Source of the DNA: Planctomycetota bacterium
Lineage (GTDB): Bacteria > Planctomycetota > JAJSAM01
Direction of reading: 5' to 3'
Length of the DNA: 64,000 nucleotides
Assembly: GCA_024274785.1 (NCBI GenBank)
Contig: JAJSAM010000063.1
Location: 1-64,000 of the forward strand
The notes under the pieces were generated by a model. The model saw only the letters and a program-made list of their open reading frames with translations. It did no database searches and was not told the origin of the DNA. Both the position numbers and the translations under genes were made by a program. Positions 8,724 to 17,092 of this stretch are shown here, in pieces (the stretch's first letter is position 1; the number at the start of each line of letters is the position of its first letter).

Positions 8724-10004
8724 CTACTTCTGCCTCTCTCTGAGCACCCGGGCAACCTCACGGGCACAATCGACCATCGCAGGCACAACAACGCTGTTTC
8801 CAATTTGCCTGTATGCTTGTGTGTCCGACACCGGAAACTCGAAGCGGTCCGGGTCAAAGCCTTGGAGCTGCATTGCCTCCGGGACCGCAAGACGTCTAGG
8901 ACGCATACCGCTGCGCTCGATCAGAATCTCAGCTCCATCCTTGTGGTATCTGGCCGAGATTGTCCGGGTCACCTGGCCATCCCAGAATGGCCTCCGATGC
9001 ATTCCGTAGCCGAATCCGTTTCCCGCTGCCGCATGAGCGGCCTTGTGTCTCCGCAGCGCCTCCCAGGTCCCCTTTCCCAACGTGTGCTTCCCGCTCACTC
9101 GGCTTCGTATTATGCTCGCCAGCTCCGGGTAGTCGTAGCCCGCCAGAGGCGCAATTGGTATCAGGATCTCATCTTCACGGATCGAGATCCTCTTCGGGTC
9201 ATACCCCACCATGATTACGCGCTCTCGATGCTGTGGTACCCACTTCGCCCCATCGACAACCATCCATCGGATTAGATACCCCAAGCGATCCCGCAGCGTT
9301 CGTCGGATTACCTCGAACGTCACACCGCCGTTGTGAGACAGCAGGTTCTTGACATTCTCCAACACGAAGGCTTTCGGTCGTTTTGACCTCAGAATCTGCT
9401 TGATCTCAAAGAACAGCGTTCCCTGGGTTTCATCTTCGAAACCGTGCTTCCTCCCCAGCGATCTCTTCTTGGAAAGCCCGGCCAGCGAAAACGGTTGGCA
9501 AGGGAAGCCAGCGCAGAGAACGTCGTGCCCGGGGATCTTGCCCTTCTCTATCCCCCGGATGTCGCCGTACGGATACTCGCCGTAGTTGTGCTCGTAGGTT
9601 AATTTGGCGTACTTGTCCCACTCGCTTGAGAAGACGCATTTGCCGCCTGCTGCCTGGAATGCCTGCCTGAACCCACCGATCCCTGCAAATAGATCAATGA
9701 ACCTGAACTCTGAGCTCTGCGGAGGCGGGTATGAAACATCGGAGTAGCCAAACTGAACCAGCCCTTCCCTTCTCTTTTTGGGGGGCTTCCTTTTCTTCCT
9801 CGAATCCGGAACTCGCCCTCCCACATTGAGCGCAAGGTCCCAGCACAGGTTGTACATATTCTTGGTGAATGTGGCCGGAAGCACCGTCGGCGCCTGACAC
9901 CAATGGCTGATCGAGGCCCTCAATTCATCGAGTCGCCTCTCTCCGAGTCCGGGGATACTCCTCAGGAGCCTGTCGGCCTGCGCTTGAAAGTCAGCTCTGT
10001 CCAT
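8724..10004 (-). CDS. dcm: DNA (cytosine-5-)-methyltransferase
   Basis: A 426-aa C5-cytosine methyltransferase. Motif I DLFAGIGGFRQAF starts near residue 104; motif IV GFPCQPFS carries catalytic Cys169; motif VI is FVLENVKNL; motif VIII QHRERVIMVG; motif X QIGNSVVVPAM. The target recognition region between VIII and X is short. An N-terminal extension of about 100 residues, with a basic RKKRKPPKKRR stretch, precedes motif I and is found in Dcm-like enzymes linked to Vsr. It heads the minus-strand operon, so it may protect host DNA from the downstream Mza-like effectors; that coupling is inference. The recognition sequence cannot be read from the protein. Confidence 0.95.
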   Translation of the reverse strand: MDRADFQAQADRLLRSIPGLGERRLDELRASISHWCQAPTVLPATFTKNMYNLCWDLALNVGGRVPDSRKKRKPPKKRREGLVQFGYSDVSYPPPQSSEFRFIDLFAGIGGFRQAFQAAGGKCVFSSEWDKYAKLTYEHNYGEYPYGDIRGIEKGKIPGHDVLCAGFPCQPFSLAGLSKKRSLGRKHGFEDETQGTLFFEIKQILRSKRPKAFVLENVKNLLSHNGGVTFEVIRRTLRDRLGYLIRWMVVDGAKWVPQHRERVIMVGYDPKRISIREDEILIPIAPLAGYDYPELASIIRSRVSGKHTLGKGTWEALRRHKAAHAAAGNGFGYGMHRRPFWDGQVTRTISARYHKDGAEILIERSGMRPRRLAVPEAMQLQGFDPDRFEFPVSDTQAYRQIGNSVVVPAMVDCAREVARVLRERQK

Positions 10005-10325
10005 TGATCGCCTTCTGGTTCGAAGCTGTATTCGAGTTCCCTGCTTGACTCGGCTCCCGGTTCTGACCTTCTGTCGGCATCCACCGCCTCATAGGCTGAC
10101 CACGTTGAATCATGCAAGCCGATTTGCCCACCTCACGTCTACGCCCTGCACCGTTCAAACGCCGGGCAACTTGCGAGGGGACCACCATTCGCCCAAGGAT
10201 CATATCCGCCCCCGTGAATCCTGCCCCATCTGAACGAGCCTTGCGCGTTCGTGCCCGATGCACATCTCTCCGAGAAATAGATCAGGCCATTCCTCCAGCG
10301 GCACTCTGAACAGGAGATTGCGGAA
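10005..10325 (-). other. Intergenic region upstream of dcm
   Basis: About 320 bp between the integrase remnant and dcm. A 90-codon frame on the minus strand crosses it but overlaps dcm and resembles no family I know. The promoter of the defence operon should lie here, but no convincing -35/-10 pair could be chosen by eye. Confidence 0.4.
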
Positions 10326-11614
10326 TCACCTCTCCGAACCCATGGCCTCCTCCAACATCTTCGCCTCGGGGCTGATGTTCTTCACCGCACCGAGGTAGTT
10401 CCGCTCCGCCACGACAACCGAGTGGCCAAGCCGTTTGGCGGACATAAAGACGGAGGCGGCTTTGTAGATACCGGGAGCGCACGTCAGATAGGTCCCGCAG
10501 GTGTGTCGGAGCTGCTGCCAGGTGAACACAGGGGCCCCGAAGGTCAAGATCAAGCGCTTCCTGATGGCCTGCGCATGAGATTCAGGGAATGGCTTCGAGC
10601 CCCCGAACACTAACTTCTGGTCCTTTGCCTGGAGCTCCAACTTCGCCAGGAGCGCCGTCAGTGTCGGACACATCGAGAGATCGACCCTCTTCTCCATCTT
10701 CGTTTTCGTCGAGCTTGCTCTCACGAGAATCTCTCCTCCCGCCGTATCGACATCACTCCATTTCAGGGACCTGGTCTCCCCCAGACGCATCCCGGTAAGC
10801 AGGATCGTCAGCAGGAAGGGTGTGACTGCTGGAAGCGTGCCGTCGCCCCAGGACGCCCTTTACCGCGCTTCTCGGCCCGTGTGAGCCTGAAGGCTTCGCG
10901 GTCATGCCGCTTCGCAGCGTTGATCAACTCACGGATTTCCGGAGATTTCAGGAAGACCGGGAGCTTCCTCTGTCCTTTGACCGACCTGAGCCCGTCCTTG
11001 ATCGCGTCGCTGTCCAGCTTGGGGATCTGTCCGAGCCTGCGCAGGTGGTTCAGGAGGGTGCGGAGTTCCTGAAGTTGCCTGTTGATGGTACGAGCATCCC
11101 TCTTCCTCTCCTGCTTCCGTCTTGCACCTCTGGCGGCACCCGTCGCTTGCGTTTGTCGTGGTTGGGCCACGATTGACCGTCGAAGTCCATCGAGCGCCAG
11201 GCCATCAAGCTGCTCGACGAAGCGGATCTTCTGGTCCGCCGCCCAGGCCACGATGAGCGAGCCGATCTTCGAGTAGGTTCTGAGCGTCGCTTCCGAGAGT
11301 TCGAGCCCACGCCCTTCAAGATAGTCATCCACCGCCTTCTTGAAGGTCGTCTGGGTCCTCTTCGGGGCGCCGGCTTCGATGTCGGCGCGGCGGGCGGCTA
11401 TCTTCTTCGACTTCCGAGCCGCCCACCTCTCTCTCGCAGTGTTGCTCGTCAGGCCCAGGCGGTCGAGTGAGCGGTCAACCTCTTTGCCCGTATCCGGGTC
11501 CGTCCATCGAGCGATGTGGGTGACCTTCCCGCTCTTCAGTCCCCTGGTCTTGATCTTGACGCCTGGGTGCTTCACCGGACCTCCGTAAGCACGCCGCTGC
11601 TTCGTACCCCCCAT
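10326..11614 (-). pseudogene. Tyrosine recombinase/phage integrase, frameshifted
   Basis: Two frames together make one integrase. The first (11614 to 10808) has a basic N-terminal region and a SAM-like core-binding domain (residues about 85-200); the second resumes with PFLLTILLTGMRLGE, the box containing the first catalytic Arg, then TWQQLRHTCGTYL and RLGHSVVVAERNYLG with the Tyr nucleophile. The second frame is open upstream of its ATG through that box, so a one-base slip near 10840-10860 separates the halves. At the box II His position the sequence reads QQLR, so the canonical HxLR His is Gln. It lies next to a tRNA-Arg 3' remnant, as expected for the integrase of an island. Either a decayed gene or a base-calling error. 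Confidence 0.85.
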
Positions 11615-11738
11615 TTTACCCCCCTACCTCTGGCCGAAATCGTACGAAGCTGTCCGGAAGCGGTCAACAGGGAAGTAGTTGTAAGTCTCTATATAGTCAC
11701 ATTTATATTCCCTTTCGAGACATCTTCGGACACCACGG

Positions 11739-11801
11739 CAGCTGGGACGGATAGGTTTCCTAAACCACAGGTCAGGGGTTCGAGTCCTCTCGGGGACGCC
11801 A
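11739..11801 (+). other. Decayed tRNA-Arg(CCU) 3' end, probable att site
   Basis: The sequence has the 3' portion of a tRNA gene: a D-loop-like CAGCTGGGACGGATA, an anticodon loop TTTCCTAAA (anticodon CCT), then AGGTC, a T-arm with GGTTCGAGTCC and the acceptor end CGGGGACGCCA. The 5' acceptor strand and D-stem do not match, and several bases of the D and anticodon stems are missing, so this is not a functional tRNA. Partial tRNA 3' ends beside an integrase are typical attachment-site duplications. The intact tRNA-Arg should lie at the other end of the element, left of this window. Confidence 0.75.
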
Positions 11802-11917
11802 GTCTATCCCCCCCCATCCCACCATCCCCTGCCCGCGACTACCCCTTCAGGCCGCCCCCCCTCCCTGTGGCGGCGGGATGGCCTGCTCGCTCTCCGGGGA
11901 ACCTGTTGTCAGCCAGC

Positions 11918-11952
11918 CTTCCGGCTTCCGGCTTCCGGCTTCCGGCTTCCGG
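11918..11952. repeat. Tandem repeat, five copies of CTTCCGG
   Basis: Five perfect head-to-tail copies of the 7-mer CTTCCGG occupy these 35 bases in the non-coding stretch between the tRNA remnant and the dispersed repeat. Seven-base units would shift the frame if translated, and no gene covers them convincingly. Confidence 0.95.
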
Positions 11953-12015
11953 ACCTCTCCAGACCTGACGATCTTGAGCCCGGCCTCGATCAGGCTGTTC
12001 ACGATCTTTGGCATG

Positions 12016-12114
12016 CTGTGGTACTGACGTTCGAAATCTTCGCGGCGCTCGCAGATTCTGCATGACGCTGCCGGACTGCCAGCACGGTCGCCCTGAGATC
12101 GACCCTCCATTGCG
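12016..12114 (+). repeat. Dispersed repeat, copy A
   Basis: This segment, from CTGTGGTACTGACGTTC to CGACCCTCCATTGCG, aligns base for base over its last 91 bp with 47805-47895 (nine differences by hand count) and over its first 65 bp with the inverse of 61927-61991. Read on the minus strand, all copies give the same peptide pattern (RRE..ERQ), but no complete gene is associated. Identity is unknown; a MITE-like element or a duplicated gene tail are possible. Confidence 0.85.
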
Positions 12115-12661
12115 AAGGGCCACTCTGTGATGGAATTCGCCGAAGAAGATGCCTTCGTTGACGTGCGGTTCCGAGTTCGTCTCGACCGAACGGCCCCTTC
12201 TTGATTCCAGGGTCTTCGCTATCGCGAACACCCTTCGAGGCTGGTCCACCTCTACCTCGATGATCAGCGACGCCGACACCGTGCCTTCGGAATCAGAGGG
12301 AGCCAGTTCATCCTCTCACTCGCGTGAGAGCGCTCACGAGCCAGCCAGACAGAGCCGCCCTGGGGATCACGACTGGAGGGCGCGCGTGCTGGTCTTCGTG
12401 GATGGCGGCGGCGTTGTCGACCTCTGGGATGCACTCGGTGATACGTTTCAGGACCAGCCCGTTCTCAGGGTCCGTCTGAAAAAAACTGCTCCATCCGAGG
12501 GCCACTGCATCCCGCTACGCTTTGCTGCTCGTCGGTTGAAACCAGCAAGGTTGCACCCTCCTCTCGCCTTGCTTTCTCGGGCCAGGCGGCGCTCTCGGTG
12601 CAACGGCCGCACTGACTTCCAGACCGCCCTTCAACTCGCATGCAATGGTGCGAAATACGAG
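12115..12661. other. Gene-free stretch
   Basis: No supportable gene. Minus-strand frames at 12308-12505 and 11839-12279 look partly protein-like but are short, interrupted and run into repeat copy A; they may be remains of a decayed gene. Confidence 0.5.
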
Positions 12662-13189
12662 CTAGATCAACCCTCTGACCTGCTCTGCACCCATGCGCTT
12701 CTCGGCCTCGATCACGATTCTGGCACATGCTTCAGCGTCCGATTCCGCGTCGTGGTGTTGCAGCGGGATGCGGAGAGCCGCGCAGACGTCGGGGAGTTTC
12801 GCGTGCCTGGTCCCGAGCATCTGCCTCGCGACCTGGCAGGTGCACAGAAACGGCAGCTTCGGCGGGACGAGATCCGCCGCCGCACAACAGGCCTTGAGGA
12901 CGGATCGGTCGAAAGGCGCGTTGTGGGCGGCGAGGAAACCCACGTCCGCGGAGAACGCCTCGATCTCGGGCCAGAGGTCCTTGAACGACTGCGCACCCTT
13001 CAAGTCCTTCCACTCGAGCCCGTGGACCCAGGTGAGCGTGACCTCGCGGCGCGGAGGCCGGATCAGATGCGAGAGCCGATCCACGATCTCTCCCCTCCTG
13101 ACCTTCACGAGCGCAACCGCGCACGCGCTATCTCGCCTGGGATCCGCCGTTTCAAAGTCGACGGCGACGAAAGAAAGCTCGTGTTTCAT
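12662..13189 (-). CDS. DEDDh 3'-5' exonuclease (DnaQ/PolC-epsilon type)
   Basis: A 175-aa exonuclease-only protein. ExoI is VAVDFETAD (the D and E metal ligands), ExoII is AAHNAPFD, and ExoIII is HHDAESDAEA, giving the His-x4-Asp of the DEDDh class. The length fits stand-alone epsilon-like exonucleases, with no polymerase or GIY-YIG domain. It would remove 3' nucleotides during repair or proofreading. Start ATG 13189 is preferred because AGGAG lies five bases upstream; an in-frame GTG at 13195 is too close to that site. The next gene upstream on the same strand is the HNH endonuclease, about 175 bp away. Confidence 0.9.
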   Translation of the reverse strand: MKHELSFVAVDFETADPRRDSACAVALVKVRRGEIVDRLSHLIRPPRREVTLTWVHGLEWKDLKGAQSFKDLWPEIEAFSADVGFLAAHNAPFDRSVLKACCAAADLVPPKLPFLCTCQVARQMLGTRHAKLPDVCAALRIPLQHHDAESDAEACARIVIEAEKRMGAEQVRGLI

Positions 13190-13365
13190 CTTCACTCCTG
13201 TGGGTGCCCCGTGGTGCCGAAAGCGAGATCATACGGATCGAAGCGGGCACGACATCCAGGATCTTCCGATCCCCCCGGCTGCCGGTATGCCGCCTGGCAG
13301 GCAGCGGCGGGAGGAAATCGACCGGAAAGAGGGGCCGGCAAGCCCTCATCGAATGCCGGACACTC

Positions 13366-14283
13366 TCAGACCGCGCGCCTGAAGTTCTCGTATCTCTCCT
13401 CGAGGTGTTCGGGGTCAGGCCGGTTCCGAGGAGAGCGAGGGACGATGATCTTCTGGCCCTGGAAGCCCTGGAGTCCGTGGAGAAGCATGGGGCCGTCTTC
13501 CTCGCGAAGCAGATCCTCACGAAGCTCGATGACCAGGTCCGGCCTCACCCCGAGGAAGTTCCGGTCATAGGCGGCGTGGTGCAGCTTGCAGAGGGAAAGT
13601 CCGTTCGATACGGCGGGAACGCCGTGCGGTTCACGGTCCGGGATGATGTGGGCCGCATCCAGTAACTCCGCGTGTCGCAATCGGCAAACGGCGCAGGTTT
13701 CGCGGTAGGCCAGCAGGACTCGCATGCGAAAACTCCGCTGATGCACACGCCGTTGGATCTCCGCGGTGAAGTACCCCCGCCGGATCGAGCCTCCTCCGTC
13801 ATGAACACGCAAGGCGTCATCCGCGAGTGACCCCGCCGCGTCCAGTTGCACAGTGAAGGCCAGGGAGGCCGGGTTGTCGCCGATCACGAAGGCGGGGTAG
13901 GCCGCGAGATACCACCCGGGCGCCAGACCGAAGAAATAGATGAGAGGAGTGCCGCGCCGGTGGGCCAGCCTCAACCCCACGTTGTCCCGGTGCGCCGGAT
14001 CGTTCCCCCGGTACCGGTAGAGGATCCGGTCCTCACCCGCAAAGCCATCGTCATACGGACGCGGCTTCCGCTCCGAGGGCGGCACGGTCGTGATGCTGAG
14101 CGGGGTCTCCGCCAGGATCGCGGGCTTGAAGATCCCCTGAGGGCCCAGCAGTGGGACACGTCGACCCTCGAATTCGAAACCCTGCGCGAGAACTGCGCGG
14201 GGAAGCTCTTCGCCGTGAATCGCGTTCAGTTCCTCGAGAAAACCAAACGCCGCGGTCCTCACACGATGATCGATGGAATCCAT
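13366..14283 (-). CDS. HNH endonuclease, predicted restriction endonuclease (COG3440-like)
   Basis: A 305-aa protein with a C-terminal HNH domain: CAVCRLRHAELLDAAHIIP, later NGLSLCKLHHAAYDRNFLGV. The N-terminal half (VPLLGPQGIFKPA, YRYRGNDPAHRDNVGLR, PLIYFFGLAPGWYLAAYP) is the conserved region of predicted restriction endonucleases of this type, often thought to recognise modified DNA. ATG 14283 (MDSIDHRVRTAAF) matches where relatives begin; the frame extends upstream to 14457 but that part is unlike the family. The target is unknown. It lies a few kilobases from the methyltransferase island but outside the tRNA scar, so it need not belong to it. Confidence 0.85.
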   Translation of the reverse strand: MDSIDHRVRTAAFGFLEELNAIHGEELPRAVLAQGFEFEGRRVPLLGPQGIFKPAILAETPLSITTVPPSERKPRPYDDGFAGEDRILYRYRGNDPAHRDNVGLRLAHRRGTPLIYFFGLAPGWYLAAYPAFVIGDNPASLAFTVQLDAAGSLADDALRVHDGGGSIRRGYFTAEIQRRVHQRSFRMRVLLAYRETCAVCRLRHAELLDAAHIIPDREPHGVPAVSNGLSLCKLHHAAYDRNFLGVRPDLVIELREDLLREEDGPMLLHGLQGFQGQKIIVPRSPRNRPDPEHLEERYENFRRAV

Positions 14284-14604
14284 GTCCCACGAATGGTCGA
14301 AGTCAACGCCGGAGTACCAGGTTAGCCAGCCTTTCTCACCATTGCGAGCGATCTGAGGGGCAATCGCGGCGCACGCACAGGCGAGACTCCCGGGGAAGAG
14401 GATCGAGTGGGTGTGGTCGATACGGCGGTCGACCCTCTGAAACGGCTTCGAATCCACACTCGGAAGAGGTCACGCTTCGTCCCCGCCGCGCGTGGCCCGG
14501 AACGACCGCTGTCCCGGTGGGCGCCGGCCGGACCGGAGGCCACCTGAGCGACGTTGATGCGCGTTGTCCTTTTTGCTTTTTCCCGCGAAATCCGGCCAGG
14601 GGGG

Positions 14605-14633
14605 TTGTTCGTGGGGGTGGCGGATGTTATACT
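14605..14633 (+). promoter_or_regulatory. Candidate sigma-70-type promoter, possibly leaderless
   Basis: TTGTTC (14605-14610) and TATACT (14628-14633) are separated by exactly 17 bases. Transcription would begin about seven bases after the -10 box, at or beside the GTG at 14641, leaving essentially no 5' leader. No Shine-Dalgarno sequence is visible ahead of that GTG. Confidence 0.5.
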
Positions 14634-14640
14634 TCTGTTT

Positions 14641-15567
14641 GTGTCAGACGCCACTTCCAAATTCTCCCGCGCCACGCCCAATCCGGAAGCGGACCGGCGC
14701 GCCCGGACCGCCGGCCGGCGGCTGGTCGAGACCCAGATCGAGATGGCCCGGCGGCTCGAGGAGATGAACCGGGACTACGCTTTCGCCGCGCTCGGGTGCT
14801 CCTCGATCGGGCACTACGGCATGACCCTCGGGCTCTCGCAGCAACAGGCCCGGATGCTCGCCGATGCCGGACGGGCCTTCGCGCTCGCCCCGGACCTCGA
14901 AGAGGAAGTCCGGTCGGGCAGCGTCACGATCGAAGCGGCGGCGGCGCTGGCGCGGATTCTCAGCGACCCGCGGTTCGAGGCCGAGTCGAAGAAGTGGCGC
15001 GGTCTGGCCCTCGAAAGAACTCCGGCCGCGCTCCTTCGCGCCATCCGGAAGGCCATTGCCGAGGCCGACGCCGAGCAGGCGGTGGAGCAGGTCACACTGA
15101 TGATGAAGCCCGAGGTCCGGGACAGGATGGGACGGGCCCGGGAGATCATCAGCAGCATGCAAGGTGTCTCGGGGCCGGTGACGAACGAGTTTGTGGTCGA
15201 GTTCACCGTCGACTACTTCCTCGCGCGCGAGGATCCCGATCTGGTCGAGCCCGGCACACGCCGGAAAGGATCCACCGCAGGCGACCCGTCACGGGCCATC
15301 CCCGCCGAAGTGAAGCGGGACATCATCAAGAAGCGCGGCCGGAAATGCCAGGTGCACGGGTGTGAGAATCACATCTACCTCAACTTCTGCCACATCGACC
15401 CGCACGCCGAGGGCGGCAGCCGGGAAGAGAGCAATCTCTTCATCGGATGCTGGCTCCACCATTGGCTCTATGACCACGGCCGTATCACGCTCTCCGGGAC
15501 CGCCGAGCAGCCGGTTTTCCGGAATGCGCAGGGCGAACTGATCGGCCGGCCGCGCCCGCCGCCTTGA
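14641..15567 (+). CDS. HNH endonuclease domain protein
   Basis: A 308-aa protein with a helical N-terminal region (residues about 15-185, rich in Arg, Glu and Ala, DUF222-like in style) and a C-terminal HNH domain: CQVHGCENHIYLNFCHIDP, then EESNLFIGCWLHHWLYDHG. The Cys pairs look like zinc ligands and FCHIDP/LHHWLYDHG supply the HNH residues. Start GTG 14641 (VSDATSKFSRATP) is favoured by the promoter just upstream; an earlier ATG at 14554 gives an extra segment unlike the family. Proteins of this kind are common as cargo of mobile DNA. Substrate unknown. Unrelated in its N-terminus to the neighbouring HNH gene. Confidence 0.8.
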   Translation: MSDATSKFSRATPNPEADRRARTAGRRLVETQIEMARRLEEMNRDYAFAALGCSSIGHYGMTLGLSQQQARMLADAGRAFALAPDLEEEVRSGSVTIEAAAALARILSDPRFEAESKKWRGLALERTPAALLRAIRKAIAEADAEQAVEQVTLMMKPEVRDRMGRAREIISSMQGVSGPVTNEFVVEFTVDYFLAREDPDLVEPGTRRKGSTAGDPSRAIPAEVKRDIIKKRGRKCQVHGCENHIYLNFCHIDPHAEGGSREESNLFIGCWLHHWLYDHGRITLSGTAEQPVFRNAQGELIGRPRPPP

Positions 15568-15764
15568 GACCGTCGTGGCGTGATTCACCGAACGTTCCGA
15601 GCGTTCCGAGCGCGATCTCGCCGACTGCCAGGAGGCGCATCCTCATCCGGACTGCATCCTCCTTCGTTCGCCCAAGGCCGAGGCGGAAACGAACGAGGGG
15701 GGGGGGCTGCTGGCTGTCCTGTCCGTGGCGGTTGGCCAGGCGCCGGGAGCTGGTGCGGGAGCAC

Positions 15765-16109
15765 TCAGTCGGCGGTGAACGGGTCGTTCAGATCGACTCC
15801 GCATTTGGCGCAGGTTTCCCGCCGAACGGGGTTCCACATCCCGCACGAGCGGCAGCGCGCCTGCCCCACCCGCTTCGTGGCCGGCAGCCGGATCAGGAGG
15901 ATCAGCAGCGGAGGGAAGAGCACGCATGCGACTCCCCAGAGGATGGACCGCCCCTTCACCGTCGCGACGATAACGGCGACGAACGCCATCACGCCCATGA
16001 TCGACATCATGAGGATGCCGAACCACTCCTCATTCAGAAGCCTGCCGAACGCTTCGAGCACGGAACCGCACTCCTCATTCCGGAAGGGATGGACCCCCGG
16101 CTCTCCCAT
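15765..16109 (-). CDS. Small membrane protein with C-terminal zinc ribbon
   Basis: A 114-aa protein with two hydrophobic helices (about residues 31-51 and 55-76) followed by a cytosolic-looking zinc ribbon, CRSCGMWNP ... CAKCGVDL (C-x2-C-x12-C-x2-C). Such small zinc-ribbon membrane proteins have no assigned function. The first ATG is used, though a start at the inner MMSIMG is possible. It faces the HNH gene tail to tail across about 200 bp in which I see only a short direct repeat (GTTCCGAGC twice). Confidence 0.7.
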   Translation of the reverse strand: MGEPGVHPFRNEECGSVLEAFGRLLNEEWFGILMMSIMGVMAFVAVIVATVKGRSILWGVACVLFPPLLILLIRLPATKRVGQARCRSCGMWNPVRRETCAKCGVDLNDPFTAD

Positions 16110-16252
16110 ACCCCCGGCGCTGCGCGGCTCCGCCGCAATGTCGAACTCAAGGGCCGCGGTCTCGCCCGGCGAGGTAGGGGCGGAACGGATCCCCCACCTC
16201 GCCCGGCGATTTCAACGGTGTTCGTCGAGAGGCTCCCTCCGCCCCATGCTTC

Positions 16253-17092
16253 CTACTTCAGCTTCGTCTCCGCATCCTTGATCCAGGCCTCGGCGCCGCC
16301 CTTCAGGTAGCCGCTCCTCGCCAGCACCTTCTCGTTCGCATCGAGGAAGAGGATCGTGGGGTAGCCCCGGATCTGGTACTTCTGCTGGAGCATCGCGTTC
16401 TGCTTCTTCAGCGCGTCCGGGAGGGTCTTGTTCCGCGGGAAATCGAGCTCGAGCAGGATCACCTTCTTCGCCGACCACTTCTTGAACTCGGGCTGGCTGA
16501 AGACCTCTTTCTTCAACTTGATGCACCAGCCGCACCAGTCGCTGCCGGTGAAGTCCGCGAGGATCGGGCGCCCGGTGGCCTTCGAGAGCTTCTTCGCCTG
16601 CTCCCAGTCCGTAATCCAGGTGCCGGCGGAGGTCGTGATCGCCTGAACGGCCGGCACGATCTTCTCGAGCCACGCCTTCGCGCCGCCCTCCACGTAGCCG
16701 TAGCTGCCGAGGACCTCTCCTTCCACGGAGACGAGGAGGACCGTGGGGAAGCTGTCCACCTCGAACTTCTCAACGAGCTTCTCGTTCTGCGTCGCGATGC
16801 GCTCGGGCAGTTCCCTCTCCTCCGGGAAGTCCACGGTCATCAGCACGACGTTCTTCTTCGCCCAACTCCGGAATGCGGACTGCCGGAAGATCTCCTTCGT
16901 CATCTTCTGGCAGGTCTCGGAGCTGTCACTCTTGCTGAACTCCACGAGGAGCAGCTTCTCATCCTTCTTCGCCTTCTTGACCGCCTTGTCCCAACTGGTG
17001 AGCCAGCCACTGCCCCCGGCACTCGCCAGTTGCATACCGACGAAAACGGCGAGCAAGGCCACCACAGCGGCGAGAGTCAGTCGAGTCTTCAT
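16253..17092 (-). CDS. Exported tandem thioredoxin-fold protein
   Basis: A 279-aa secreted protein: signal peptide (residues 1-25, ending QLASA), then two thioredoxin-like domains. The second (about 160-279) carries WCGWC, a normal redox-active CxxC; the first (about 30-150) has SSETC at the same place, so only one Cys remains and it cannot form the usual disulfide. Each domain ends with a cis-Pro-like segment (SFPTVLL, GYPTILFL) and a matching ARSGYLKGGAEAW / GSYGYVEGGAKAW repeat, which shows internal duplication. It may act in periplasmic disulfide or heme-protein maturation; inference. ATG 17092 has GAGGAGA eight bases upstream; a longer frame from 17125 lacks this. Confidence 0.88.
   Translation of the reverse strand: MKTRLTLAAVVALLAVFVGMQLASAGGSGWLTSWDKAVKKAKKDEKLLLVEFSKSDSSETCQKMTKEIFRQSAFRSWAKKNVVLMTVDFPEERELPERIATQNEKLVEKFEVDSFPTVLLVSVEGEVLGSYGYVEGGAKAWLEKIVPAVQAITTSAGTWITDWEQAKKLSKATGRPILADFTGSDWCGWCIKLKKEVFSQPEFKKWSAKKVILLELDFPRNKTLPDALKKQNAMLQQKYQIRGYPTILFLDANEKVLARSGYLKGGAEAWIKDAETKLK

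Noticed and set aside
11739-11801. Functional tRNA-Arg gene
   Set aside because: The 5' acceptor strand and D-stem do not pair and stem bases are missing.
12149-13570. 473-codon plus-strand frame
   Set aside because: Opposite to the exonuclease with DEDDh motifs; no domain seen.
14554-14640. Earlier ATG start for the HNH gene at 14554
   Set aside because: The added residues are unlike the family and overlap a good promoter.
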